From positions 558,001 through 622,000 of the forward strand of contig JAFJTR010000004.1 in assembly GCA_022559985.1 (NCBI GenBank): DNA of 64,000 bases. The letters are read 5' to 3'. Below are positions 20,043 through 30,523 of this stretch, in pieces. The DNA comes from Parastagonospora avenae f. sp. tritici 18332-5. Its lineage: Eukaryota; Ascomycota; Dothideomycetes; Pleosporales; Phaeosphaeriaceae. Numbering within the stretch: position 1 is the first letter of the stretch; every line of letters starts with the position of its first letter. The position numbers and the translations under genes are program-made. The notes under the pieces were generated by a model. It had not been told where the DNA came from, made no database searches, and saw only the letters and a list, made by a program, of their open reading frames with translations.

Positions 20043-22733
20043 ATGAAGCCATTCCGGGCTCCCACATTCGTGCGGCCAGATTCGACAAATGGCGAACCAC
20101 CCCTCAAAAAGCGCAGAATTTCGTCCGATCAACACTCCTCAAGCGATGCAATGATAAGCCGAAAGCCCCTTGTCACAGTCAAGAACCCCTCGCCGAGCCA
20201 GTCATTTCCGAACGATAGCAACGGCAGCTACTACACCGTGTTGTGGCGGAAGTACACGACCAAGAAGAACAAGACATGGGATGGCGATGGCGTACTCGCT
20301 GTAGTGGGCGGGATTGCTTCGCTTACAGACAGTGATACTGGCAAAGAAATGGGAAGAGGTGCCTGCAGTCGACCGCTGCTACCTGGCTCTGCGCTGTCTA
20401 TAGGAGGCAAGGAGATCGAGATCGATGGGGTCATGGAGAAGGCCGACTACCTGTCTGGTCGCATGTTCCTGGGTACAGCTGCTGCAGCGCTGACGGAGCA
20501 ACCGAAACGCGTCGAACCGGCATATCAAGCTCCACCTGCCACCAAGGCGAAGCCCAAGAAGGCTGGCGGCATGTTTGGCAACGCTATCGCGGCATTCGAG
20601 GACAAGGAGGTCGTACCAGAGTACAAGCCTTCTGCTTCTCGCAAGCAACAGTTCAAGACGCCATTGCTATCGAATACGGTGCTGCCCCAGCGCGATTCGC
20701 CGATTCCACAGCCACGCCACGACCCGAAACTACCCAATGCGCTTGTCATGAAGCGACCGAAGTCGGCTCCTAAAGGCAAACAAATTGTGGACGTCGTGGT
20801 CGATCCTATGCTGAGCAAGCACCTGAGAGAGCACCAGCGCGAGGGCGTAAAGTTCTTGTACGAGTGTGTCATGGGCATGCGGTGCGATGGCGAGGGCGCT
20901 ATCATGGCTGATGAGATGGGCCTGGGCAAGACTTTACAGACAATCACGTTACTGTGGACGCTGATGAAGCAAAACCCAATTCACGAAAGCCAGCCAGTTG
21001 TCAAGAAAGCACTGGTCGTCTGCCCGGCCGGCTTGGTCGACAATTGGAAGCGCGAGTTCCGCAAATGGCTGGGCAATGAGAGAATCGGCGTTTTCGTAGC
21101 CAATGGCAAGGACAAGAAGATCACGAACTTCACTATGGGCAAGGCATACAACGTCATGATCATCGGATATGAGATGCTTCGTACTGTGCAAGAAGAACTG
21201 AAGAAAGGCTGTGGTGTTGATATTGTCATTGCCGACGAGGGCCACAGGCTCAAGACTGCCAACAACAAAGCGATGTTGGCAATCCAGTCGCTCAACACCG
21301 AACGCCGAATCATCCTCTCTGGTACGCCTTTGCAGAACGACCTGGGCGAGTTCTACACTGCCATTGACTTTGTCAACCCTGGACTGCTCGGACAGCGATC
21401 TGCTTTTAAGCGTACCTTTGAAGCACCCATCTTACGCAGCCGTCAACCCGAAGCAAGCGAGTCAGAGCTTGAGAAAGGCGAAGCACGCTGGAAAGAACTC
21501 GTGTCACTAACAAGTCGCTTCATGATTCGACGCACCGCCGAGGTCCTCAGCAAGTACCTGCCACCCAAAACAGAACACATTGTCTTCTGCAAACCCACCA
21601 AAGCCCAAGCAGAGGCGTACCGCGCCATTCTATCCTCGCCATTCTTTTCAGTCGCTGTAGGCGGTAACATGGATATGGCACTTCAACTTATCATGGTGCT
21701 GAAGAAGGTCTGCAATAGTCCGTCTTTGATCAAAACCACAAAAGATGGCGAGGCCACTCCTTCCGAGATGCTGCAGGCTTTGCTTCCTCTTGTGCCACCC
21801 CATGTCCTTAATTCGCACGCTTCCAGCACCAAGCTCCGCCTCCTCGACAGCCTTGTACATCGCATTCACACGACTACCGAGGAAAAGATTGTCATAGTGT
21901 CAAATTACACGACCACGCTTGACATGATTGAACGCATGCTTGTGTCGTTGTCGTACACCTACCTGCGGCTAGACGGCAGCACGCCATCAAATAAGCGTCA
22001 AGCTCTCGTGGAGAAGTTCAACAAGACACCCAAAGCAGCTTCCTTTGCTTTCCTGCTGTCCGCTAAGTCTGGCGGTGTCGGGCTTAACCTCATTGGCGCG
22101 AGTCGCATCGTGCTCTTCGATATCGACTGGAATCCCGCCACTGACCTTCAAGCCATGGCACGTATTCACCGTGATGGTCAGAAGCTGCCTGTCAAAATCT
22201 ATCGCTTCCTTGTCAAAGGTGGCATAGATGAGAAGATCTACCAGCGCCAAGTCATGAAGATGGGTCTGGCGAATGCTGTGGTCGACAACAAAGCTTCCGC
22301 ATCTTCCTTCTCGAAAGACGAGTTGCGCGACTTGTTCCGCCTGGATGAGAGAGAAGGCTGCCAAACGCACGACTTGCTCGGATGCACTTGTGAGTGCCAC
22401 GGCGCGCCGGAAGTCGAACTCGAGCCTGAGCCCGTTGACGAAGAAGAGGACGACGATGAAGATGAGGACGACTTTACGAGCTTACGACCAGCGAGTCAGG
22501 TCGACATGGACGCTCAAGAATCCAAACTCAAGGCCAAACGCGGGGCCAAGCTGCCAAAGCTACGGATGTTGATGGAGTATCGGCATCTCGATACCAACGT
22601 CTTGAAGCAGAGCAGTGAGCTCAAACTCGATGAAGATGAGTTGGCGCTTGCTGTCGACGACGATGTTTTCCTTGAGGTGTTGAAGCAGCCTGAGTGTAAC
22701 GTCGGTTTCCTGTTGACGAAGTCATCATCGTGA
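20043..22733 (+). CDS. RDH54: SNF2-family recombination translocase, RDH54/TID1 (RAD54B) type
   Basis: Intronless, 896 aa from the first in-frame ATG (MKPFRAPTFVRPDS). The N-terminal region has the YYTVLWRKYTTKKNKTWDGD block (DUF2439-like), which marks RDH54/RAD54B rather than RAD54 itself. The Swi2/Snf2 motor follows: motif I DEMGLGKTLQT near residue 293, motif II DEGH near 397, motif III SGTPLQND, then the C-terminal lobe with VSNYTTTLDMIERML, RLDGSTPSNKRQ and RIHRDGQKLPVKIYRFL. The family uses ATP to move along double-stranded DNA, works with Rad51 and Dmc1 in recombination, and removes Rad51 from undamaged chromatin. A Cys/His run, CQTHDLLGCTCECHG, follows the motor. A six-codon upstream frame sits just before the start. 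The open frame continues upstream to 19911 without another ATG. Confidence 0.93.
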   Translation: MKPFRAPTFVRPDSTNGEPPLKKRRISSDQHSSSDAMISRKPLVTVKNPSPSQSFPNDSNGSYYTVLWRKYTTKKNKTWDGDGVLAVVGGIASLTDSDTGKEMGRGACSRPLLPGSALSIGGKEIEIDGVMEKADYLSGRMFLGTAAAALTEQPKRVEPAYQAPPATKAKPKKAGGMFGNAIAAFEDKEVVPEYKPSASRKQQFKTPLLSNTVLPQRDSPIPQPRHDPKLPNALVMKRPKSAPKGKQIVDVVVDPMLSKHLREHQREGVKFLYECVMGMRCDGEGAIMADEMGLGKTLQTITLLWTLMKQNPIHESQPVVKKALVVCPAGLVDNWKREFRKWLGNERIGVFVANGKDKKITNFTMGKAYNVMIIGYEMLRTVQEELKKGCGVDIVIADEGHRLKTANNKAMLAIQSLNTERRIILSGTPLQNDLGEFYTAIDFVNPGLLGQRSAFKRTFEAPILRSRQPEASESELEKGEARWKELVSLTSRFMIRRTAEVLSKYLPPKTEHIVFCKPTKAQAEAYRAILSSPFFSVAVGGNMDMALQLIMVLKKVCNSPSLIKTTKDGEATPSEMLQALLPLVPPHVLNSHASSTKLRLLDSLVHRIHTTTEEKIVIVSNYTTTLDMIERMLVSLSYTYLRLDGSTPSNKRQALVEKFNKTPKAASFAFLLSAKSGGVGLNLIGASRIVLFDIDWNPATDLQAMARIHRDGQKLPVKIYRFLVKGGIDEKIYQRQVMKMGLANAVVDNKASASSFSKDELRDLFRLDEREGCQTHDLLGCTCECHGAPEVELEPEPVDEEEDDDEDEDDFTSLRPASQVDMDAQESKLKAKRGAKLPKLRMLMEYRHLDTNVLKQSSELKLDEDELALAVDDDVFLEVLKQPECNVGFLLTKSSS

Positions 22734-23425
22734 GAAAGGGAGATCGTCCAGATGGATGTTAGGAGTGTGAGAGCATTTGAACACGAGCATAGCGACGGCT
22801 TTTCTGATACCGCAAACGAGCATAAGCATATTTAAAAAGTATACCCTAAACATGTAGACGTAAAACTTCCTTCGCTTCCCATTCTCCCGACAACGCAACG
22901 CAGCCACGCAATGTCGTGCTCCAAAGACTCACCCCCATCCAACTGATACCAGCTATTGCGCGAATAGATGTTTGATTTTGCCCTGGCGTTTGCAAAGTCT
23001 AGGCCTAGCGTGCGATTGCCCGACGGCACATCGCCAAACGTGCATGAACAGCTCCCCACTGAGGGGTCGTGCGCCTCGGCGATTGACGTCAGTAGCGCGC
23101 CTCGCAACTGCGCAGCTCCATGAAGGGCAGCAAAGCCCAGCTTGTTTGGAGGGCAATTGTTGTTTGCCGTCTGTTGCCACTGCCGAACTTTTGCTTGTTC
23201 TAGGTCCCTCCCACTAGCTGCCTAGGTAAAGCTGTTGGCGGAACACAATCCCAACACGAATTGTGGAACCAATCGCTTGGAAAGCTGGGTTGAGAATTTG
23301 TATAAGATCTTTGAAGGGACCCGGTGTTTTTCTTCTACTAGTTTCGAGTTTGCGACACCTTTCTTGATATCTAAGCTGGTCTCCCATTCTAGTTTTACGG
23401 GATCACGAGAATCCTACGAGCCATC
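22734..23425. other. Intergenic region
   Basis: Between RDH54 and the sulfotransferase-like gene. Open frames are short and unsupported; no RNA gene was seen. Confidence 0.5.
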
Positions 23426-24697
23426 ATGTCGCAGAAACCCATCTTCGTAGCCACACACCCGCGAGCATGCTCGACGGCTTTCGAACGTGTATGTCCCATC
23501 CCTATCAAGCCCCCATACACCCCATCCCCCTTACCACCTCAACTAACCAAAGTTTTTCAGGTCTTCATGACCAGACACGAGACGCTGCAATGCGTGCACG
23601 AGCCTTTCGGAGACGCATATTACTTCGGCCCGGAGAGGCTGGCGGAGCGGTATGAGGAGGATGCGAAGGCGAGAGAGGAGAGTGGGTATAAGGATAGCAC
23701 ATACAGGACGATTTTTGATCGGATTGCGAAGGAGAACTCAGAGGTATGTTTGATTTTTTTTGGAGATGAATGGTGGGATTTGGTCGAATGGCTACGATGT
23801 GGCGGTTTTTTTGCGTCTGTTTAGCAGACTTCTGGAACGATTGGATGAACATGAGCTCACATTTCACAGGGCAAGCGCGCCTTCATCAAAGATATGGCAC
23901 AATACTGGATACCTCCCACCGGCAAGCCATCAACTGTTGCGCCATCGCTAGCCAACTACCGCCGCGGCGTTGGAACAGACACCACCAAACTTTCGCCAGT
24001 CCAGTCTCGCGCCCATACAGACGCCCCATTGTATCCCTACAACACTCAAGGCGAGCCAGGCAATCCAACTGTCATCCCCGCAGATCTTCTCAAAACCTAT
24101 CACTTCACATTCCTCATCCGTCATCCCAAATACAGCATTCCCAGCTACTACCGCTGCACCATCCCCCCGCTGGACAAAATGACAGGCTTCTACAATTTCC
24201 GCCCCGACGAAGCTGGCTACGACGAGCTCCGCCGCCTATTCGACTACCTCCGCAGCGAAGGTCAGATCGGACCCAAATTCGCCGGCCGCTCAGATGCAGC
24301 CAACGGTTCGTCAAACGGCACAAACGGCAGCACCTCCGGGGTAGAAATCTGTGTCATCGATGCCGACGACCTCCTCGACAACCCCTCTGACATGATCGAA
24401 GCGTTCTGCAAATCCACCGGCATCGAGTGGGACCCCAAGATGCTGATCTGGGACACAGAGAAGGACCAGGAGATTGCCAAAGAGGCGTTTGAGAAGTGGA
24501 AGGGCTTCCATGAGGATGCGCTGGATAGTACGGAGTTGAGGCAGAGGACACATAAGAAGGCGCCTAAGAGCGACCATGAGCTGTTTGCGGAGTGGAAGGA
24601 GAAGTATGGCGAGGAGGGGGCGAAGGTTATTCGTGATACGGTGGCGGCGAATGTGGAGCATTATGAGTATTTGAAGCAGTTTGCTATTAAGCTATAG
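23426..24697 (+). CDS. Sulfotransferase-family protein
   Basis: Three exons (23426..23488, 23561..23743, 23870..24697), phase 0 at both joins; 357 aa. The 5'-phosphosulfate loop is readable at the very N terminus, THPRACSTAFERVF, split by intron 1. HEPFGDAYYFGPERLAERYE follows, and FLIRHPKYSIPSYYRCT matches the 3'-phosphate-binding RxxxxxxxS region. Later IDADDLLDNPSDMIEAFCKS and GIEWDPKMLIW resemble the C-terminal part of fungal sulfotransferase-like proteins. A Ser/Asn/Gly-rich insert (NGSSNGTNGSTSG) interrupts the middle. The family transfers sulfate from PAPS to hydroxyl groups of small molecules or glycans; substrate and true activity cannot be told from sequence. No signal peptide or membrane segment was seen, so it is likely cytosolic. 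Confidence 0.85.
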
Positions 24698-25346
24698 ACG
24701 CTGAGTAAGGCTATTGATGCCAATATCAAGATTTTCATTACGATCAGGCCATCTGAGCATCTGACTTACATGTGCGGAGCTGAAGTTGGCGATACATTAA
24801 CTGAATTGACGATTTCTGGAGCTGAGCGTTTGACTGACTCTCTAGGACATTTTGAGATAAAAGAGACAATAAAGAGAAAGATAGGAACACATAATTATCG
24901 GACGACTTGACAATAGCAAAGCCGAATTTGTGTGCGGAGTCGATGCGCGCGTGAGACGGACATAGTCACTATGGATCCCAGGGGCAGCATTCTAATCGAT
25001 CTCGCGCATACTGCAGCATGTTTCCTAGGCCAGTTTGCGTAAAGCAATGCATTGGACAATGATTGCAGTTAACCTTAATGGTTTCCGTGTAGCGTTCATG
25101 TTCGGAAGTCCAAAAAGTGCACTTCCCCTCCGCCCACCACTTCACCCACAGGACTTCGCAGCACACACGAACTATACCTCGCATTGATATGATACTACGA
25201 GCTCTGGGCTATACCTGTGGCCGCAGTGTGTTGTATCGGTACGAAAGCAGCCCAGAAAGTGACGCCAAATGCTCCATCTGCGGTGGGCACCAGCTCAAGA
25301 CATCTCCCGAAGCAAAAAGGGTATGGCTAAAATAAAAAAGAAAGGT
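24698..25346. other. Intergenic region
   Basis: Nothing supported between the sulfotransferase-like gene and the tRNA-Asp gene. Confidence 0.5.
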
Positions 25347-25434
25347 CTCTCAGACGGGGAATCGAACCCCGGCCTCCTGCGAATTGTCTCTGCTCGATGA
25401 CAAGCAGAAATACTGACCACTATACGATCTGAGA
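25347..25434 (-). tRNA. tRNA-Asp (GTC) with a 16-base intron
   Basis: The minus strand folds as a full cloverleaf. Acceptor arms TCTCAGA and TCTGAGA pair over seven bases, with discriminator G. The D arm is in TCGTATAGTGGTCAGTA. The anticodon stem is TCTGC with GCAGG, and the T arm is CGGGG-TTCGATT-CCCCG. The loop reads TTGTCA with the anticodon GTC at 25399-25401. About 16 bases (25382-25397) between position 37 and the 3' half of the stem form a canonical nuclear tRNA intron. Confidence 0.92.
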
Positions 25435-27289
25435 CGGTGCTCGTAAGAGCAGATCTTGTGATTTGATGAAGAAATGCAGAATTAGTTAGATTATAACTTT
25501 TTGTCCACGGTTGAGAGAAGAAAGAAATGATCAGTTCACTCGAATCTCGCAAGTTTGCTGTGTGGTGGCGTTGTGATGTGGGTCTTTGACGCCGGCTCGG
25601 GTAAAAATGTGCATTGGTGCGGGACAACGAACCAAACCTGCTTGGGAACACGATATTGAGATCACATGCATTAAGACCGACTTGATCGTTCTCTCTCTTG
25701 TTTAGGCACAGGTGACAGAGCGAGATTGAGAGACTACTCGAGTATTACGTTTTGCTTTATTGCGCACAATATTTCATAGATTAGTCGAACTCGCAGCGGA
25801 TACGTGTTGGCGATGGGCTGCGCAAAGGCAGGGGCAGGCATAGCGGGCTTGGTAGGATGATAGAAGAGCCTGCCTACGCTGAAGGCCTGAACCGAGATTG
25901 ATAACGCTGATAGCCCAGAATTTGGGTCAGGGAGACTGTTCAAAGTGACGGCAGATATGTTGCTTAAAATATCAAGTTCATGTCATCTGCGAATTGGATG
26001 AGTTCGCTAGTAATAACTAGTCACAGCATCTCAGAATACCATACAGTCTATGGATTTAAGGCATACAACAAAGTAATGTTAGTCAAGCCCGAGGATACTC
26101 CGGAGTCTAGAACGACACGTGGGAGGCATACTGCCGATCAACGCAAGGCCGCTTGCCTATCAGCTAAGGATGAGGCGGTGCATTGCACGGGTCCATGGCA
26201 AAGCACTCGTATGTACCGCAACACGAAACGAAGCTTGCACTGCTGCGAATATTGACAATCGCACGATTCTGTTCTCGAGAGACGGGGAATGCGTGTCACT
26301 GCAAAGAATTGGCCTCTATTCCGTACTTCACCCTTGCGCCGCGTTCGCGACAAAGACAGAACGCCAAACACAAACCTTCGTGTATGCCTCTCACACTACG
26401 TCATGTTATGCGGTACTGAGCCACAGTAAAGTAGCATTTAAGGGGAGTTTGGGGGCGACCGCTCTCGGGCAAGGCGGATCTGCGAAAGAAGCGGTGGATC
26501 CCCGGTGAGATTGTGTAAAGTGTGGGATGCGGCATGGTCAGCGGTAACATAGACTTTGGTGAAAGCATGGACAAGGATGGTTAGGAGCTGACGGGCGTAG
26601 AAGACCTGGGGGTGCCCTTCGGAACGCGATGAGTCGACAATGAAGAAATGAGAGGGTTTGAACAGGCAGAACTGTTAGCAGAACCGTGGAATAAATGTTA
26701 TCAAGCAAAAGGCATAACGCGCTCTTCCAAGTTCGCGATGAAAGCCGATGCTGTATCGAAGATTGGCGTACAGGGTAACATCTAATAAGCAGGACCTTGT
26801 GGCTGAGTCGAATCCTCCGCCTCAGCACTTACGAACGAGGACATTGGCGCCCGGCTCTCTCGACGGGTCAGCTAAGACCGCTCGTTCACTTTCTTACCTG
26901 ACCGTCTCTTCCGCATTCAGTTCAAGTCTACTTGTAGAAATTACAAACAATCGCTTCTCTATCATTGTTAAAATTGCCTTGAACTGAAGCCTTCTGCCTT
27001 GTCGTATCTCGGCGCTAATACAGGCAATCCACGTACCGAACCGATCTGCAGCGCATCAGGCTGATTCCCACCTGCCAGGAATAGAGAGCCTCACCATTAC
27101 TCCATAGATAGAGCCAGTCAATAGCTTCGAATCTGTTGGCCAGAGTCGCTCGTTTCAACCACGCTCCTTTGCGCTGCATGAGTGTATCTACATTACCTGC
27201 TGGCACCGCGAGATTCGAAGTGGTAGACGCCAGGCACCGGCACCTGAATCGCGAAGCCTCCCCGCAGCACAGGCGCGAACGACAGCTCA
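25435..27289. other. Gene-poor region
   Basis: 1.85 kb with only short open frames on both strands and no splice-coherent protein. I see no tRNA, tandem repeat or terminal inverted repeat of note. The last part is the promoter of the four-pass membrane gene. Confidence 0.45.
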
Positions 27290-28331
27290 ATGCGCAACAA
27301 CAACAAGAGCTACGTGAACATTGGCGATGAGCGCAACGAACGAAGAGGACGGGCGCCTTGGTATTGGCGTCTCGTAGCGCTTGCTTCGTCATGGATGATT
27401 CTGGCAGGGTGAGTTGCGCTTTGGGCAGTGAAGACTTCGGAATGCAAGAAGCTAACGCGCGTGCAGCTACCTCATACTGCCAGGACTCTACGCCAAAGAT
27501 CCCACACAGCTTAAGTTCAGACAGGCGATACTCTCCGTATTCGTTGTTGCCTTTCTGACCGCCGGATACTCCTTCACTGCGCTACTCTGTTTTGCGTGTC
27601 GCAATGAACTATTCCAAGCAGAAAGTGTCTTCCTGTATGCGCGCAACCTCCGATAACATGGCATATACTAATGCGCCTTCAGTCCTGCACTCGCATCCTC
27701 TGCCTTCGGTCTCATATCGATAGCCTACAACTTCCTGTCCTCACATTCGTACATGTGGGGGATCTCCGCCATCAGCGGCACCGTGCTCAGTGCCACAGCC
27801 ACCCTGACATACGGCGCCCTGCTACTATGGACACACCACCGCATTGTGAAAATCGCAGAGAATGGAGGATCGCGACAACTGTGGTCGAATGAGTCCTATT
27901 ACACAAACTATGTGCACAATATGTACCCGACAGCAACCCGATCGCCCGCGGCGACCCCTGAAGCACCCATCTCGGAGTACGATCCTGTAAATCAGCAGAT
28001 GGCTTTGCTCCTTATGAAGTCGGACCCCCGTCCAAGTCCCGATGCGCACAGCGCAACCTTCCGAATAGACATGCCAGAAGACAGAGAGCAGATGGAGCGA
28101 CAAGCTCATAGTCAGGAGCTCGTTGGTACGCTAGGTCAAGTTTATGCCGGCCATAATCGCAATCGAGCGGACAGTCGACCTGATAGCCTGGGCGAGCAGC
28201 AGGCCTGGGAACGATGGCAAGATCGCGGGCGCGCAGCCGATAGGCCAGCAAGCATTGGCCAGCGAAGTAATCATTCAAGAGGCCTCAGTCGAGAAGAGCG
28301 AAGGAGAGAGATTGAGCTTGGTCACCCTTGA
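27290..28331 (+). CDS. Four-pass membrane protein of unknown function
   Basis: Three exons (27290..27408, 27467..27634, 27683..28331) with GTGAGT and GTATGC donors; 311 aa. It starts MRNNNKSYVNIGDERNERRG. Four hydrophobic helices occupy the first ~160 residues: WRLVALASSWMILAGYLILP, AILSVFVVAFLTAGYSFTAL, PALASSAFGLISIAYNFL and GISAISGTVLSATATLTYGA, the last followed by LLLW. The remaining 150 residues are soluble, polar and Arg/Ser/Gln-rich (DSRPDSLGEQQAWERWQDRG), probably a cytosolic tail. The topology fits a fungal plasma-membrane tetraspan of unknown role. The first splice joins A-G-Y without breaking a helix, which supports the model. Confidence 0.75.
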
Positions 28332-30140
28332 TCAATCCCCTCAATTCCATACTTCCCGAACAACCTCTACCACATCTTATCCCGTCTTATAAAAGAGCAA
28401 CTGCTTGGTCTTCAAATGGACGAAGCTTACCGGTTTCTGGCCACGATGGTCACACGAGGAGACTTGGCTAGGCTCTGTCACCTTTGAGTCATCGAAGCAT
28501 GCAAAGCTGTAGTGTAAAGCATCGCTAATAACGCAAACTGTTAGCGTTGGAGTTTGAGGGTCCACTTTTTCGGAGTCTTGTCGTGGGTTGCATTGCAGGC
28601 GAATTTTGGGATGATTTCGATGTATATGAAACGAACAGGACGTACAATCAGTTTAGGCGCCGTAAGTCAAGTTCGACTGTTGTTCGCGTGGCACACTTCC
28701 TCTGCAGATTTGGTAGCATACTGGAAAGCAATAATTGTCTCTCTGCCATGTTATCATTCTCCAACCCAAATCACAACTACACTCGGTGCGAGGATGCTTA
28801 CGAGACGGAGCACGCTCACACTTTTTGCTGACCAGCTTGTGACCGGATCCCGTCATTTCGCGTGTACGCGTTCCTGTGGTTTTTGGCCCCAACGACAGAC
28901 CTACACTGCAACCACCGAGCGCAACATTGAGGCACCGACTTAGCTCAATGCCCGAAGTCAGAACATGAAACATATACCCATATCGAAAGGTCTGCAAAAC
29001 GACACGCGATACATTACAGCTGGGCTCCCAGACAGACATCCGCCCCTTATTCTCAGGAGAGATTGAATGGGTCAGGCAATAACACGATGCTCACCGCGCA
29101 CGACAAACCGCGAAAATTAGTTTGGATGCAATGTGTGCCGACTTTTGAGTGCACTATCTGACTCAGCGTCATCGCTAACGTTACCATGGCGGAACCGACC
29201 CGCAAGCCTGGACACAGGAACGCGCCTGCAATTCAACCTCAGGGCTAAGCGATTGCTACCTGTGGCTCATGCTTAGGTGAGAAAGTAGTGGCCGCTTACC
29301 TCAAGAGGAGAGTCACATCAGCTTGTGGCTGCGACTTAGCACATCTGAATGTCATGTTGGTCGTACATTGGACTTGAAGAGCTTCTAGATGTTTGAACGC
29401 GATTGCAAATGGCTGTACGCTAGGACTTGCAGAATGCCTCGCAATCTTGAGTACGGTGCATGGGTCACTGGATCAATAATATTTTTACACTACTAGATAT
29501 CCATGCACTCTAGGGTTGCGATCAGCCTTCAATACCTTACTGAGAATTTCAGGACATAATCGATGTTAAAGCAAACCACGATCTACCAACAAGGACTACT
29601 TCTGGATCATATCGCTCTTCTCTGCATATCTTGTATGCGTAAGGTCGATATATATCGAGTGCTGTCTATACACTTCCACGCAACCGTACAAAGCCCAAGA
29701 ATGTAAGGCCTTGATCAAGCAATCCAAACTAGGTTTTGCGAGGACGCGAAATGAAGCGCCCACGCGTCTTTGATCTCTCTACATAGAAGAAAACAAATTC
29801 TGACTCTTGCATACTGAGTCTTGATGGGGTATTGTGCTGAAAAAGACCCACGATTACTCCATATCGTCGACGTACAGGATTGAGTAGAAATACAATGGCG
29901 AACAAACACAGTATTATCACATCCATTCCCTATGTCTAACTAGCTATAGGCAGAGCGCTGCTAGCGGAGCTTGACCTTTTGGGTGACGGGATGAATGGAA
30001 CGACACAATGTCTCTCCCCGTTTGTTGTCAACAACAAATGAATCACCTTTCCTACCTGCAGGCGCTTCTGCCTATCTCAGATCGCGCATTGACCCTCCGT
30101 TGTCATAGGTTGCACTTGCAAGATCCTCTCGCCTCTCCCT
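28332..30140. other. Gene-poor region
   Basis: 1.8 kb, visibly richer in A and T than the flanking genes. Short frames only, no homology recognised, no repeat pair found by eye. Confidence 0.45.
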
Positions 30141-30523
30141 ATATAAGACCCGACGCCCTCTCCTCACCACACTCTCTACCTACAAAGATCTACCAGCTCT
30201 ACTTGCGCAGACTTCCAGCTCTTCAACTTTCAACCAGCTCCCAACTCCCAGCTCGTGCAATCACACCGCTCACACAATCCTACAGTGTCAAAGGTTGGTT
30301 CGACTCACCCCTAATCGGCTGAGATCATCTACTTACCGCTCTCTAGATCCCCATGACTACAAATATACTGCAGGCAACCTCAAATCTTCATACCACCAAC
30401 TCAACAACTCTCTCCAAGGTAAGTACTTGTCAACCTGTTGCACTCAACCAGATTCTGACCGTCGATCAGACTTCCAGCAAACCGTCTGACAGTACGACAC
30501 CCAAATCACAAGAACCTTACAAC
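30141..30523 (+). promoter_or_regulatory. TATA box and probably spliced 5' leader of the acidic-protein gene
   Basis: TATATAAG (30140-30147) is followed by a C/T-rich start region. Two leader introns fit consensus: 30294-30346 (GTTGGT...CTCTAG) and 30419-30477 (GTAAGT...TTCCAG). If both are removed, an ATG at 30353 opens a 25-codon frame that ends before the main ATG at 30524. Confidence 0.55.

Noticed and set aside
23770..24390. 206-codon frame overlapping the sulfotransferase-like gene
   Set aside because: It is a shifted reading of exon 3, Arg/Pro/His-rich and without the sulfotransferase motifs found in the chosen frame.
27015..27392. 125-codon Cys-rich minus frame
   Set aside because: It overlaps the first exon and promoter of the four-pass membrane gene, whose splicing is coherent; the Cys runs come from GCA/GCT repeats read in reverse.
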